Shown here piece after piece: positions 41,253-49,566 of a stretch of DNA of 64,000 nt. The stretch's first letter is position 1; the number at the start of each line of letters is the position of its first letter. The DNA is from Stutzerimonas nitrititolerans (GTDB lineage Bacteria; Pseudomonadota; Gammaproteobacteria; Pseudomonadales; Pseudomonadaceae): assembly GCF_003696285.1 (NCBI RefSeq), contig NZ_RFFL01000009.1, positions 124,001 to 188,000 on the forward strand. The letters run 5' to 3'. The translations under genes and the position numbers were made by a program. The notes under the pieces are model-generated. The model saw only the letters and a program-made list of their open reading frames with translations, had not been told where the DNA came from and ran no database searches.

Positions 41253-41653
41253 CAGCGACGCGTGATCAGGCCAAGCAGAAAGCCGACGCCGGCGGCGATG
41301 CCAATGGACTGCCAGGGGTGGGTATGCACGTATTCTTCGGTGCATTGAATGGCAGCCTGGCCCTGATCGCGCAGCGAGCCTTCCTGGGTCATCAACGCTT
41401 CCTTCGCCCTCGCGAGGTTCTCATTGATCTTGCCGCGCAGTTCCTCGGTCTGGCTGCCAGCCGTTTCCTGGGTGTGCTTGAGCAGGCGCTCGGTATCGGC
41501 GATCAGGGTGCGAAACTCCTCGATCAGCGCATTCTGCGCCGCCTGGAGGTTGCGGCGGTGGGCGGATTTGTCGATCAGCGGAGTGCTGCTTCCGGTGTTC
41601 GCGTCGGGGATAGGCGTGTTGTCGTTGGTGCTGAAGGTGGATTCGGTCGACAT
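41252..41653 (-). CDS. DUF883 family (ElaB/YqjD-type) protein
   Basis: 133 residues. A Ser/Thr-rich N-terminus, then a long amphipathic helix region (about 35-105) with the HPWQSIGIAAGVGFLLGLI tail: a C-terminal membrane anchor with a glycine-rich centre, the DUF883 hallmark. These proteins associate with ribosomes at the membrane and are RpoS-linked in E. coli. First gene of the three-gene operon. Confidence 0.9.
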   Translation of the reverse strand: MSTESTFSTNDNTPIPDANTGSSTPLIDKSAHRRNLQAAQNALIEEFRTLIADTERLLKHTQETAGSQTEELRGKINENLARAKEALMTQEGSLRDQGQAAIQCTEEYVHTHPWQSIGIAAGVGFLLGLITRR

Positions 41654-41792
41654 CTGCTGCTCCTCATTGAGTCATGGGGACAAAAGGTCCCGCTGCCTCA
41701 GGTTTCGAGCATGGCGACGGCACAAGGTTCCGCTTGGCGTGGCGGTGGGATGGTTGGATAGAAGAGTGTGGCAGTTTTGAATGCATACAAGA

Positions 41793-41824
41793 AAAAGAAA
41801 ACCCGCCGAAGCGGGTTTTCTTTT
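41793..41824. terminator. Bidirectional Rho-independent terminator
   Basis: AAAAGAAAACCCGC (41793-41806), CGAA loop, GCGGGTTTTCTTTT (41811-41824). Both strands end in T-rich runs. It serves the minus-strand OprD porin, whose stop is 30 bases away. Confidence 0.88.
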
Positions 41825-41853
41825 AACGGGACCGCAAAGCGGAATTCCGTTTT

Positions 41854-43134
41854 TTACATCAGCGGGATGGTGTAGCTGACGATCAGACGGTTTTCGTCCA
41901 TATCGTTGCCAGCACCATTGCTGCGGAAGGTGGCGTTACGCCATTTCAGGTTCAGGTTCTTCAGCGCGCCTTCCTGGAAGGTGTAGCCGATATCGGTGTC
42001 ACGCTCCCACTCTTTGCCGTCGCCATTAGCTCCGAAGTCTTCGCCGGAGAGATAGCGGGTCATGAAGGTCAGGCCGGGAATACCGATGGATGCGAAGTTG
42101 AAATCGTAGCGAGCCTGCCAGGACTTCTCGTCAGCTTGGGCGAAATCACCAATCTGTACGTAGTTCACCAAGAAGGGGTCGATGTTACCGCCCACATAGG
42201 CGAAGCCGGTATCACCGGACATCTTCTGGTATCCCAGACCGAAGCTATGGCCGCTGAGCGAGTAGGTGACCATGGCGCCGAAGGCCTTGTTATCGACGTT
42301 CGTGTTGCCATCGTCAGTCGAGCGCTGGTAACGCAGATCGGTCTTCAGCGATTGACCTTCGGAGATCGGCAGTACGTGCACAAGATTCAGCGCATGCTGC
42401 TTGTAAAACTCTTCGAGGTTGCTGTAGTAGTAGGATGCGCTCAGGTCCTTGGTGACCTTGTAGGTGCCGCCCAAGTAAACGAACTCATCGGATTCGACGT
42501 TGGTAATGCCGGTAATGCCTTTACCGGCAGTATTAACGCCCATGTCTTCGTAGTTGGTGGAGTTTCGGTCATTGATCTGATCGATATAACCCAGATCCAG
42601 AGTCAGACCATCGATCTCGTTGGAAACCAACTGGGCTCCGCGCATTGCTGCAGGAAGCAGGCGGCTGTCGCTGGTGGCAATCGCAGGGTTTTTCAGTTGC
42701 AGAGTGCCGACTTTCAGCACACTTTTGGAGATTTTGGCCTTGGCGGTCAGGCCCAGCTCCGAGTAATCATCCGGTGCGCCGGAAGCGCCAACCGGAAGAA
42801 GGCCGGTTCCGGTACGGCGGTCAACACCGCTTCCGCCCGAATCAAGTTTGACACCCAGCAGGCCGAGTGCATCTACACCAAATCCTACCGGACCTTCGGT
42901 ATAGCCCGACTCTACGCGCAGCAGGAATCCCTGCGCCCATTCGTCTTGCTTGGACTGAAAAGTAGTGGATGTGGCGGAGTTATCCTGACGATAGTCACGA
43001 TTGAAATAGAAGTTACGCAGTTCCAGGCTGGCCTTTGTATCTTCGAAAAAAGCAGCTTGAGCCATGCTAGGAATGGCCAGTGTTGCTCCCAGAGTGGCCA
43101 GGGCCACGCCCCGGGCGATGGGGGTCTTGAGCAT
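41854..43134 (-). CDS. OprD family outer-membrane porin
   Basis: 426 residues with a signal peptide (about 1-27, ending AQA) and a mature start AFFEDTKASLELRNFYFNRDYR, the usual OprD-family N-terminus. Alternating beta strands run throughout, and the C-terminus is VSYTIPLM, closing an 18-strand barrel. Members take up basic amino acids, small peptides or carboxylates; the subfamily (OccD/OccK) and substrate cannot be told by eye. Single gene with a strong terminator. Confidence 0.95.
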   Translation of the reverse strand: MLKTPIARGVALATLGATLAIPSMAQAAFFEDTKASLELRNFYFNRDYRQDNSATSTTFQSKQDEWAQGFLLRVESGYTEGPVGFGVDALGLLGVKLDSGGSGVDRRTGTGLLPVGASGAPDDYSELGLTAKAKISKSVLKVGTLQLKNPAIATSDSRLLPAAMRGAQLVSNEIDGLTLDLGYIDQINDRNSTNYEDMGVNTAGKGITGITNVESDEFVYLGGTYKVTKDLSASYYYSNLEEFYKQHALNLVHVLPISEGQSLKTDLRYQRSTDDGNTNVDNKAFGAMVTYSLSGHSFGLGYQKMSGDTGFAYVGGNIDPFLVNYVQIGDFAQADEKSWQARYDFNFASIGIPGLTFMTRYLSGEDFGANGDGKEWERDTDIGYTFQEGALKNLNLKWRNATFRSNGAGNDMDENRLIVSYTIPLM

Positions 43135-43510
43135 TTCTTGTTCTCCTCGTTGGATGATGCTCTGAAGTCGCTCTTTACGGCGCTATGCAATTAACCATCA
43201 CATAGAACTTTCGACCCTTAGACTTTAGTCGTCTGGGTCATGCCGTCAATGTATTGAGCGCTTTCGTCACACCCACCTTATGCAGGCGTAACTACTAATG
43301 CGCGATTGATACTTATCGCCCGACGCTCTCCGTCGTCGTGACCGCCGTATCCTAGCGTTTTGCTGGCATGGAGTCGAATGTGGCGAAAAAACCCTTCGAT
43401 GAGTGAGCAGGGCTTCACACTTTTCGGTGGCTGGAATCGCTGCCGGATGTTGGCATTCAACACACTCGGCAACTGCTAGAATGGCGACGTTCATGACAAG
43501 AGCCATTGAT
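43135..43510. promoter_or_regulatory. Intergenic region upstream of porin and glutaredoxin
   Basis: 376 bases between two divergent genes. It must carry the porin promoter. An AGAC/GTCT dyad lies near 43220-43234 and a CGACG-CTCTC-CGTCG hairpin at 43321-43335. I could not place confident -35/-10 boxes. Confidence 0.4.
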
Positions 43511-43750
43511 ATGTTGCCTGAATGCCAGCTGTTCGGAACTCTGGGTTGCCATCTCTGTGAGCAGGCGGAGGCGGTCGTGATGCCGCTGGTGGAGCATGGA
43601 CTGCTGGTGGAGTTGATGGATATTGCGGACTATCCCGAGTGGGTCGAGGCGTACGGATTGCGAATTCCGGTGCTGCGGCGTGTCGATACGGGCGCGGAAT
43701 TAGACTGGCCGTTCGAGCTGGAACAGTTGGTCTGGTTTCTGCGCGACTGA
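43511..43750 (+). CDS. Glutaredoxin-like thiol protein (DUF836)
   Basis: 79 residues with the redox motif GCHLC (about residues 12-16) and the conserved cis-Pro region RIPVLRR. This is the small glutaredoxin-like DUF836 type. ATG at 43511 is taken; one at 43493 is also in frame. Redox partner unknown. Confidence 0.82.
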   Translation: MLPECQLFGTLGCHLCEQAEAVVMPLVEHGLLVELMDIADYPEWVEAYGLRIPVLRRVDTGAELDWPFELEQLVWFLRD

Positions 43751-43794
43751 TAGCGGCGCCTCAGGCGCCGGATATCGGCAAAGTTCGTTCGAGC

Positions 43795-43890
43795 GTAGGA
43801 GCCAGCTCGCCGCCGATCCGATAGTTGGCATTCGTGCCATACGCAGTGAGGCACGTCTCGAATGCTGATCGCAAGCAAGCTCGCTCCTAC
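43795..43890. repeat. REPIN, same family as at 8539
   Basis: The left arm GTAGGAGCCAGCTCGCCG (from 43795) and the right arm ending CAAGCTCGCTCCTAC (to 43890) are inverted copies of the same REP unit as at 8539-8597. The centre is longer (about 50 bases) and holds its own CGTGCC/GGCACG hairpin. Confidence 0.85.
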
Positions 43891-43898
43891 AAGGCGCA

Positions 43899-43926
43899 AA
43901 AAAACCGACCATAAGGTCGGTTTTTT
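43899..43926. terminator. Bidirectional terminator
   Basis: AAAAAACCGACC (43899-43910), ATAA loop, GGTCGGTTTTTT (43915-43926). It ends transcription of tRNA-Pro on the minus strand and of the glutaredoxin gene on the plus strand. Confidence 0.88.
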
Positions 43927-43953
43927 GATTCTCGATAATTATCGAGGCGGGAT

Positions 43954-44030
43954 TGGTCGGAGCGACTGGATTCGAACCAGCGACCTTCTCGTCCCGAACG
44001 AGACGCGCTACCAAGCTGCGCTACGCTCCG
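43954..44030 (-). tRNA. tRNA-Pro(CGG)
   Basis: A 77-base gene including encoded CCA. Acceptor CGGAGCG/CGCTCCG, D-arm GCGC...GCGC, anticodon stem TCTCG/CGAGA with loop TTCGGGA giving anticodon CGG, T-loop TTCGAAT. Reads CCG. Single gene with its own promoter and terminator. Confidence 0.97.
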
Positions 44031-44042
44031 AAGATGGCGCGC

Positions 44043-44070
44043 ATTTTACAGAAAAACTATTGCTCGACAA
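44043..44070 (-). promoter_or_regulatory. Sigma-70 promoter of tRNA-Pro(CGG)
   Basis: On the minus strand, TTGTCG (-35, 44065-44070), 16-base spacer, TAAAAT (-10, 44043-44048), about 13 bases before the tRNA 5' end, correct for a short leader. Confidence 0.7.
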
Positions 44071-44126
44071 GAGGTTAGCCCGAGCTTTTTTAAGATTCGC
44101 TGAAACGCGCGGCCTGGTAGCGGCTG

Positions 44127-44348
44127 TCAGAGGTCCTTGACGGTGCGTACCTGGTCCTTGTTGACCTTGCCTGGCTTGCCGTCGAGCGCTTCGAATTCAT
44201 AGAAGCCGGAATCCTCGTCATATTCGGGGCGGTCCAGGGTCGGTATTTCCCGACCATCGTTGAGTGTGATGACGCTGGGGTTAGAGCAGCCTGCCAGCAC
44301 CAGGACGCTGGCTGCCAGTAGAAGTGCGGGTATCATTCTGGAGTTCAT
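44127..44348 (-). CDS. YgdI/YgdR family small lipoprotein
   Basis: 73 residues with a lipobox LAGC, so the mature protein begins at C20. The short SH3-like beta domain has the SVITLNDGREI and GFYEFEALDGK pattern of YgdI/YgdR. Position two of the mature chain is serine, not aspartate, so outer-membrane sorting is expected. Function unknown. Confidence 0.88.
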   Translation of the reverse strand: MNSRMIPALLLAASVLVLAGCSNPSVITLNDGREIPTLDRPEYDEDSGFYEFEALDGKPGKVNKDQVRTVKDL

Positions 44349-44418
44349 GACCGTTCCTTTTATCAGTGGTGGCTACCGTTCTGACGACAGCGTAGCGGTC
44401 TAAGTTCCGGGGGTTCCC

Positions 44419-45003
44419 TCAGGTCTGGGCAAGCAGCTCCGGCGTGTTGAGATTGGCCAGGCGCGGGTCGCTGGGGCTCAATTCAAGGCTGTCGGCGCCA
44501 AGCCCCAGCAGGACATCCCGATTGCTGCGTGCGCCGTTTTGCCACGCCATCTCGATAAAGGGGGCGATGCTCAACGGGATCATGCAGAACAGCGGTTGCC
44601 ATTGTTGCCCCTGGCGCAGCATCAGCGGTCTTTCCGGCGCGCGGAAGGCGGCTTCGTGAAGACTGCTCAGCAACGGGTGGTCGATCAGTGGGGCGTCGCA
44701 GGGCAGTACCATCAGCCATTGATTGCGGGCGGCGGCGAGCCCGGCGCGGATACCGGCCAGGGGGCCAGGGAAATCCCGCTCCTGGTCGCTCACCAACTGA
44801 TCGGCGAAGTCGGCGTACTGTTGATGGTTGCGGTTGCAGGAGATGATCAGGTCGTCCGTCAAAGGGCGCGCCACGGCATGCAGCCAACTGACGAGGGGCT
44901 GGCCGCGCCAGATGACGAGTCCCTTGTCCTGTCCTCCCATGCGGCTACCGCGGCCGCCGGCCAGGAGCAGTATCGAGCAGGAGGGCAGTCGAGTCTTGAT
45001 CAT
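44419..45003 (-). CDS. mobA: Molybdenum cofactor guanylyltransferase
   Basis: 194 residues. The nucleotide-binding [16 protein letters not shown] motif (about 14-29) and LPCDAPLID (metal-binding aspartate) are classic. MobA joins GTP to molybdopterin to make the guanine dinucleotide cofactor (MGD). It is divergent from moaB-moeA across a 69-base gap, so the three form a compact cofactor locus. Confidence 0.95.
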   Translation of the reverse strand: MIKTRLPSCSILLLAGGRGSRMGGQDKGLVIWRGQPLVSWLHAVARPLTDDLIISCNRNHQQYADFADQLVSDQERDFPGPLAGIRAGLAAARNQWLMVLPCDAPLIDHPLLSSLHEAAFRAPERPLMLRQGQQWQPLFCMIPLSIAPFIEMAWQNGARSNRDVLLGLGADSLELSPSDPRLANLNTPELLAQT

Positions 45004-45072
45004 GAGCGGGTTCCGTCAAAAAGGGCTGTGATATAACACCCGGCTCGTGTGCTAACAACCGGATGCCTTTTT

Positions 45073-45612
45073 ATGAGCCACCACGCCGAACAGACTTTCG
45101 TTCCCCTGAATATCGCTGTGCTGACCGTCAGCGACACCCGTTCGCTTGAAACCGATACCTCGGGGCAGCTGCTCGTGGATCGACTGACGGCTGCTGGGCA
45201 TCGGCTCGCTGAACGTGTGTTGCTCAAGGATGATCTGTATCGCATTCGGGCGCAGGTTGCTACCTGGATCGCCGAGGAGGTGGTTCAGGTGGTGCTCATC
45301 ACCGGTGGCACGGGATTCACCGGGCGCGATTCCACGCCTGAGGCCGTGGGCTGCCTGTTGGACAAGCAAGTGGATGGTTTCGGTGAGTTGTTCCGACAGA
45401 TATCCCTGACGGATATCGGTACTTCGACAGTCCAGTCGCGCGCCCTGGCGGGGTTGGCCAATGCCACGCTCGTTTGCTGCCTGCCCGGTTCCACCGGCGC
45501 GTGCCGTACCGCCTGGGATGGCATCCTCGCCGAACAGCTCGATGCTCGCCACGGTCCGTGCAATTTCGTCGCGCATCTGAAGCAGGCCGAACCCTGCGGG
45601 ACTCGTTCGTGA
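45073..45612 (+). CDS. moaB: MoaB family molybdopterin adenylyltransferase
   Basis: 179 residues from the ATG at 45073. MoaB/Mog signatures are IAVLTVSDTRS, LITGGTGFTGRD and LPGSTGAC. It adenylylates molybdopterin before molybdate insertion, or an equivalent role. The stop overlaps the moeA start (TGATG), so the two are translationally coupled. Confidence 0.94.
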   Translation: MSHHAEQTFVPLNIAVLTVSDTRSLETDTSGQLLVDRLTAAGHRLAERVLLKDDLYRIRAQVATWIAEEVVQVVLITGGTGFTGRDSTPEAVGCLLDKQVDGFGELFRQISLTDIGTSTVQSRALAGLANATLVCCLPGSTGACRTAWDGILAEQLDARHGPCNFVAHLKQAEPCGTRS

Positions 45613-46820
45613 TGGCGGGCGCGACAGGGCTGCTTTCGGTCGAGCAGGCGCTGGAGTTGCTTTTGCAGCAGGCTGATGCAACGGTCATCCGAGAAACTGA
45701 ATCGGTAGCGCTGGCGGATGCCGAGGGGCGGGTATTGGCGCAGCCGCTGACCGCAGGCATGGACCTGCCACCGTGGCCCAACAGTGCGATGGATGGCTAC
45801 GCCTTGCGTCACGCCGATCTGGGCGAGGCGCCTATGCGCGTCTCACAGAAAATCTATGCAGGGTTGCAGCCAGAGCCGCTCGAGCCGGGGACCTGTGCAC
45901 GAATTTTCACCGGCGCGCCGATGCCAGAAGGGGCCGACAGCGTCGAGATGCAGGAGAATACCGAGGTCCTGGCCGGCGGCCGGGTGGTCTTTCGGCAGCC
46001 GATTCGTGAAGGCCAGCATGTGCGACCGCAAGGCGGCGAGGCACGCCAGGGCGAAACGATGCTGCATGCCGGGGCTCGGCTTGGGCCGGTCGAATTGGGG
46101 CTTGCAGCCTCGCTGGGCGCTGCGACGCTGAAAGTGACACGCAGGCCGCGCGTGGCGTTGCTTTCCACCGGCAACGAGCTGGTCGAGCCGGGGCAGCCGC
46201 TGGCGCCGGGGCAGATCTACAACAGCAATCGCAGCCTGCTCCAGCACTGGCTCAAGCGGCTGGGCTGCGAGGTGCTGGATGTCGGTATCCTGCTGGATGA
46301 GCCCGAGCACATCCGCAACTGCCTGCAATCGCTGGGCGAGGTGGATCTGATTCTCTCCACTGGCGGCGTATCGGTGGGCGAGGCCGATTTCCTCGGCCAG
46401 GTGCTGCGTGAAGAAGGCGAGTTGACGTTCTGGAAACTCGCCATCAAGCCGGGCAAGCCCTTGACCTGCGGCCGCTATCGCGGTGTGGCGGTGATCGGCC
46501 TGCCGGGTAATCCCGCGTCGACCCTGGTGACCTTCGGCATGCTCGCGCGGCCTTATCTGCTGCGCCGAATGGGCGCTGTCGAAGTCGCTCCGCTCGGCTT
46601 CCCGGTACCGGCCGGCTTCGCCTGGCCCAAGCCCGGAACGCGACGCGAGTACCTGCGGGCACGGATCGAGCAGGGCCGGGTGACGCTGCACGCCAATCAG
46701 AGTTCAGCGGTGCTGCGTAGCGCCGCATGGGCGCAGGGGCTGGCGGAGGTTCGTGAAGGCAGCCAACTGAGCGAAGGTGATCTGGTGACCTTCTATCCTT
46801 TCTCCGAACTGTTCGACTAA
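45612..46820 (+). CDS. moeA: Molybdopterin molybdotransferase MoeA
   Basis: 402 residues, starting MAGATGLLSVEQALELLL. Landmarks are PNSAMDGYALR, RIFTGAPMPEGAD, STGNELVEPG, ILSTGGVSVGEAD and GLPGNPAS, in order. It inserts molybdate into the adenylated dithiolene. The ATG overlaps the moaB stop by one base; a GTG one codon earlier is also possible. Confidence 0.95.
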   Translation: MAGATGLLSVEQALELLLQQADATVIRETESVALADAEGRVLAQPLTAGMDLPPWPNSAMDGYALRHADLGEAPMRVSQKIYAGLQPEPLEPGTCARIFTGAPMPEGADSVEMQENTEVLAGGRVVFRQPIREGQHVRPQGGEARQGETMLHAGARLGPVELGLAASLGAATLKVTRRPRVALLSTGNELVEPGQPLAPGQIYNSNRSLLQHWLKRLGCEVLDVGILLDEPEHIRNCLQSLGEVDLILSTGGVSVGEADFLGQVLREEGELTFWKLAIKPGKPLTCGRYRGVAVIGLPGNPASTLVTFGMLARPYLLRRMGAVEVAPLGFPVPAGFAWPKPGTRREYLRARIEQGRVTLHANQSSAVLRSAAWAQGLAEVREGSQLSEGDLVTFYPFSELFD

Positions 46821-46850
46821 CGGCGCACTCGCTCAGAAATATCGAGTTAG

Positions 46851-46886
46851 AGCCTGTGCAATGCACAGTGATGCGCAGCACAGGCT
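46851..46886. terminator. Alternative hairpins downstream of moeA
   Basis: AGCCTGTGC (46851-46859) can pair with GCACAGGCT (46878-46886), while CTGTGC (46854-46859) can instead pair with GCACAG (46863-46868). No T-run follows, so intrinsic termination is uncertain. Confidence 0.45.
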
Positions 46887-47017
46887 TGCTCGTCATACGG
46901 CTGAGCCTCAGCGCGCGGTGGCGCGACAAACAAATCGCAAAACTCATTGTCTACTTTTTCCGTCCGCCGCCCCCGGCGGATCGGATGCAGGCCCTAGTCT
47001 AGACAAGGAGAACTGTG

Positions 47018-48049
47018 ATGCAGGAGAGAAACGCCTGGGTCGATTACGCCAAAGCCATCGGAATCATCCTCGTCGTCTACGGGCATGTGGCGCGCGGGGT
47101 GTTCAATGCGGGCCTGCCAATGGACGAAGAGCTTTACGTTCTGGTGGACAGCATCATCTATAGCTTCCACATGCCGTTGTTCTTCTTTCTGTCGGGTCTG
47201 TTCTTCTATGACTCGTTGGTCAAGCGCGGCACGGGCGGGCTGATCATCAATAAAGTGGACACCATCGTTTATCCCTTCATTGTCTGGTCGCTGTTGCAGG
47301 GATTCCTCGAGGTAATCCTGTCGAACTACACCAATGGCAACGTGACGGTTGCCGAAGTGCTTTCGCTGTTGTGGTCACCACGCGCGCAGTTCTGGTTTCT
47401 TTATGCGCTGTTCCTGGTGTTCGTGGTATGCGCGTTCGTCTACGCCAAGGCTGATCGCCGTTACTTCCTGCCGTTGCTTCTTGCGTTCGCAGTGCTCTAT
47501 CTGTTCAAGCAGGATATTTCGGTGAACGCCATGAGCCGTTTCATCGTAAGCAACGCGGTGTTCTTCGCGCTGGGCATCTGGTTCAACGAGATCAAGGCGT
47601 TCTTCCTGGCGCGCAATGCCTCGTTAACGCTGCTTTTGGGCGTGCTTTTCCTGGTTGGCCAATACCTGTTCCATTTCACCTTCGGTCTCAACTGGACGGT
47701 TGGCGGTCTGCCGGCACTGGCGCTGGCAACGGTTTCGATTTTCTTCACGATCGCCCTGTCGATGTGGCTGGGGCGCTGGAGCATGAACTGGCTGTTGTTC
47801 ATCGGTGCCTCGTCGATGACGATCTACCTCATGCACATCCTCGCCGGCAGCGGGGTGCGGGTCATCCTGAGCAGCTTCATGGGCATCGATTCCATTCCGG
47901 TCCATCTGGTGGCGGGCACATTGATCGGGCTCGGGGCACCTTTGGTGGCTCAGGTAATCATCCAGCGCTACAACCTGTACTTCCTGCTGACGCCGCCGAA
48001 ACTGGTATCCGCCAGCCGTTTCCGCGTGCGTAGAGCCGCGGCGCAGTGA
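47018..48049 (+). CDS. Inner-membrane acyltransferase family 3 protein
   Basis: 343 residues with about ten membrane helices. The N-terminus WVDYAKAIGIILVVYGH carries the conserved histidine of acyltransferase-3 proteins, and FHMPLFFFLSGLFF follows. Members move acetyl groups onto sugars; similarity is to fucose 4-O-acetylase types. The ATG at 47018 has an AAGGAG site; a GTG one codon upstream was rejected. The 197-base leader holds strong hairpins. It could decorate the exopolysaccharide or lipopolysaccharide; no genetic link is visible. Confidence 0.88.
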   Translation: MQERNAWVDYAKAIGIILVVYGHVARGVFNAGLPMDEELYVLVDSIIYSFHMPLFFFLSGLFFYDSLVKRGTGGLIINKVDTIVYPFIVWSLLQGFLEVILSNYTNGNVTVAEVLSLLWSPRAQFWFLYALFLVFVVCAFVYAKADRRYFLPLLLAFAVLYLFKQDISVNAMSRFIVSNAVFFALGIWFNEIKAFFLARNASLTLLLGVLFLVGQYLFHFTFGLNWTVGGLPALALATVSIFFTIALSMWLGRWSMNWLLFIGASSMTIYLMHILAGSGVRVILSSFMGIDSIPVHLVAGTLIGLGAPLVAQVIIQRYNLYFLLTPPKLVSASRFRVRRAAAQ

Positions 48050-48089
48050 GTTGAGCCTGTCGCTGAGCAGCTGTGCCCGTCGCAGTTGC

Positions 48090-48533
48090 TCAGCGAGAGC
48101 CCTCGTCGAGATCTTCCCGGCGCCTGTTGTGGGAACGCCGCTTCCTCTTGTGACTTCTGCGGCGGTCGGGCGGGGCGGATCGAAGGGGTTTCCGAATCAG
48201 CTGCGTTGCACCCAGGCCGGTGAGCACGCCAACGATATTCACCGTCATGTCGCCCAGCGAAGCGGTCCGGGCAGGTGATAGCGCCTGCAGCAGCTCGATC
48301 GAGGTGGCTCCGATCAGAATGCATATGAGCAGCAGGCCCAGTTTGACGCGGGGAAAGGCCAGGTGTGCCGTGAAGGTCAGCGTGGCGAAGCCGATCCAGT
48401 GATACAGCTTGTCGGCGCCCTGGTAGAGCTGATTGTTCGGTGAGGTTTTCAACGCCATCACCAGCAGAACCAGCAAGGCCAGCCAGAACGGCGCCATCCT
48501 TAAAAAACTTCGATACTTCAATGATCTGCTCAC
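48090..48533 (-). CDS. VanZ family membrane protein
   Basis: 147 residues with four membrane helices and a VanZ-like core (ADKLYHWIGFATL; SIELLQALSPARTASLGD; NIVGVLTGL). The C-terminus is a strongly basic cytoplasmic tail with several RRR and RKR runs. VanZ-like proteins are widespread and rarely linked to glycopeptide resistance; function unknown. Confidence 0.88.
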   Translation of the reverse strand: MSRSLKYRSFLRMAPFWLALLVLLVMALKTSPNNQLYQGADKLYHWIGFATLTFTAHLAFPRVKLGLLLICILIGATSIELLQALSPARTASLGDMTVNIVGVLTGLGATQLIRKPLRSAPPDRRRSHKRKRRSHNRRREDLDEGSR

Positions 48534-48693
48534 TTATTACGACGGAAAATACTGAAGTCGTGGCCGGCGTCCTCAGGCGCTGGCCAGAACTTGATTCCGC
48601 TTCACGCACCGAGAAGATGCGGAAACCTGCGGGCAAGGCGTTCAGCTATGGCGAGTCATTTGCCCGAAATCAGCGAACCCCAACCAAGTGTTT

Positions 48694-48999
48694 TTAGCCG
48701 CAGTTGATGCGTTGGATGACCAGCTCCCCATTGGTGGAAAGGTTCAGTCGCTGGGCATTGTATTCCAGCGTCACGACATCCTGCGGCCGGAGCACGCGGG
48801 CCGTCTGCGCACCTGATTGCTCTCGGGCCTGTTCCAGCAGCGCCGGGCTGGCTGTCTTGCCGACAAAATTCTGGACGGCTTCTGCGTTGCAACTGCCCGG
48901 CCGGGCCGAAGGCGCCTGTGTTTGCGGCTGCGATTGTTGGCATCCCAGAAGTGCAAGGCTGGCAAGCAGCAGGGTGGTGGTAGCAGATACGACGTGCAT
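48694..48999 (-). CDS. I78 family peptidase inhibitor lipoprotein
   Basis: 101 residues with lipobox LLGC (C20). The mature part matches I78: CNAEAVQNFVGK, then RVLRPQDVVTLEYNAQRLN, ending in VIQRINCG. I78 proteins resemble potato inhibitor I fold peptidase inhibitors. The ATG at 48999 is preferred over upstream extension. It lies opposite and next to a secreted cysteine-peptidase pair, an attractive but unproven link. Confidence 0.85.
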   Translation of the reverse strand: MHVVSATTTLLLASLALLGCQQSQPQTQAPSARPGSCNAEAVQNFVGKTASPALLEQAREQSGAQTARVLRPQDVVTLEYNAQRLNLSTNGELVIQRINCG

Positions 49000-49164
49000 G
49001 AAATTCTCCTGTATGGCGAGCTGCGCTCTGGCTTCGTTCTGGTTGATGAGGCTCACAGGGTGCATGCTGGAGCGGCGGAAGGGAACCAGTTTGATGTCGA
49101 TATCGTCTTAATCGCGGTAGTCCTTCGCATTGCGCCAAGGCCGACAATAAAAATGGAGTTCGCC

Positions 49165-49566
49165 ATGTTCAACTCATCCTTGATGAAACGAGTAGCCAGC
49201 ATCCTGGCCGTCATGCATTTCCTGTTGTTCGCTCAGATCCCTCTGGCCCAGGCGGCGATGATCGGTACGCCCGAGGTGATTGCGGAGCAACAGCAGCAGG
49301 TCGACCGTCAGCAACTGCTGACGATGCTGGATGACCAGAAAGTGCAGGACAAGCTTGTATCCATGGGCGTGGATCGCGATCAGGTCGAGCAGCGCATCAA
49401 TAGCCTGACGCCGGCCGAGCTGGCGCAATTCAACCAGCAACTGGATCAGGCACCTGCCGGTGCAGGCGTGGTCGGCATCATCGTCTTGTTCCTGGTGATC
49501 TTCATCATCACGGACATGCTCTGCGCGACCAACATCTTCAACTTCATCAACTGCATCAACCGTTGA
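49165..49566 (+). CDS. PA2779-like secreted/membrane-anchored small protein
   Basis: 133 residues. Signal peptide about 1-31 (ending AQAA), then a Gln/Asp-rich helical segment (35-97), then one membrane helix (101-117) and a short Cys-containing tail with C120 and C130. A segment LTPAELAQFN (81-90) recalls the leader of double-glycine peptides, though the GG is absent; AGAG (98-101) is nearby. GGAG six bases before the ATG at 49165 fixes the start over an ATG at 49153. It resembles the P. aeruginosa PA2779 family. It ends overlapping the next gene's TTG start. Confidence 0.8.
   Translation: MFNSSLMKRVASILAVMHFLLFAQIPLAQAAMIGTPEVIAEQQQQVDRQQLLTMLDDQKVQDKLVSMGVDRDQVEQRINSLTPAELAQFNQQLDQAPAGAGVVGIIVLFLVIFIITDMLCATNIFNFINCINR

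Noticed and set aside
43795..43890. CRISPR-like repetition
   Set aside because: Only two inverted units of a known REP family, not direct repeats with spacers. No CRISPR array or cas gene was seen anywhere in the window.
48090..48533. Vancomycin/teicoplanin resistance through VanZ
   Set aside because: VanZ-like proteins are widespread in Gram-negatives without van clusters; no vanA/H/X genes are present.
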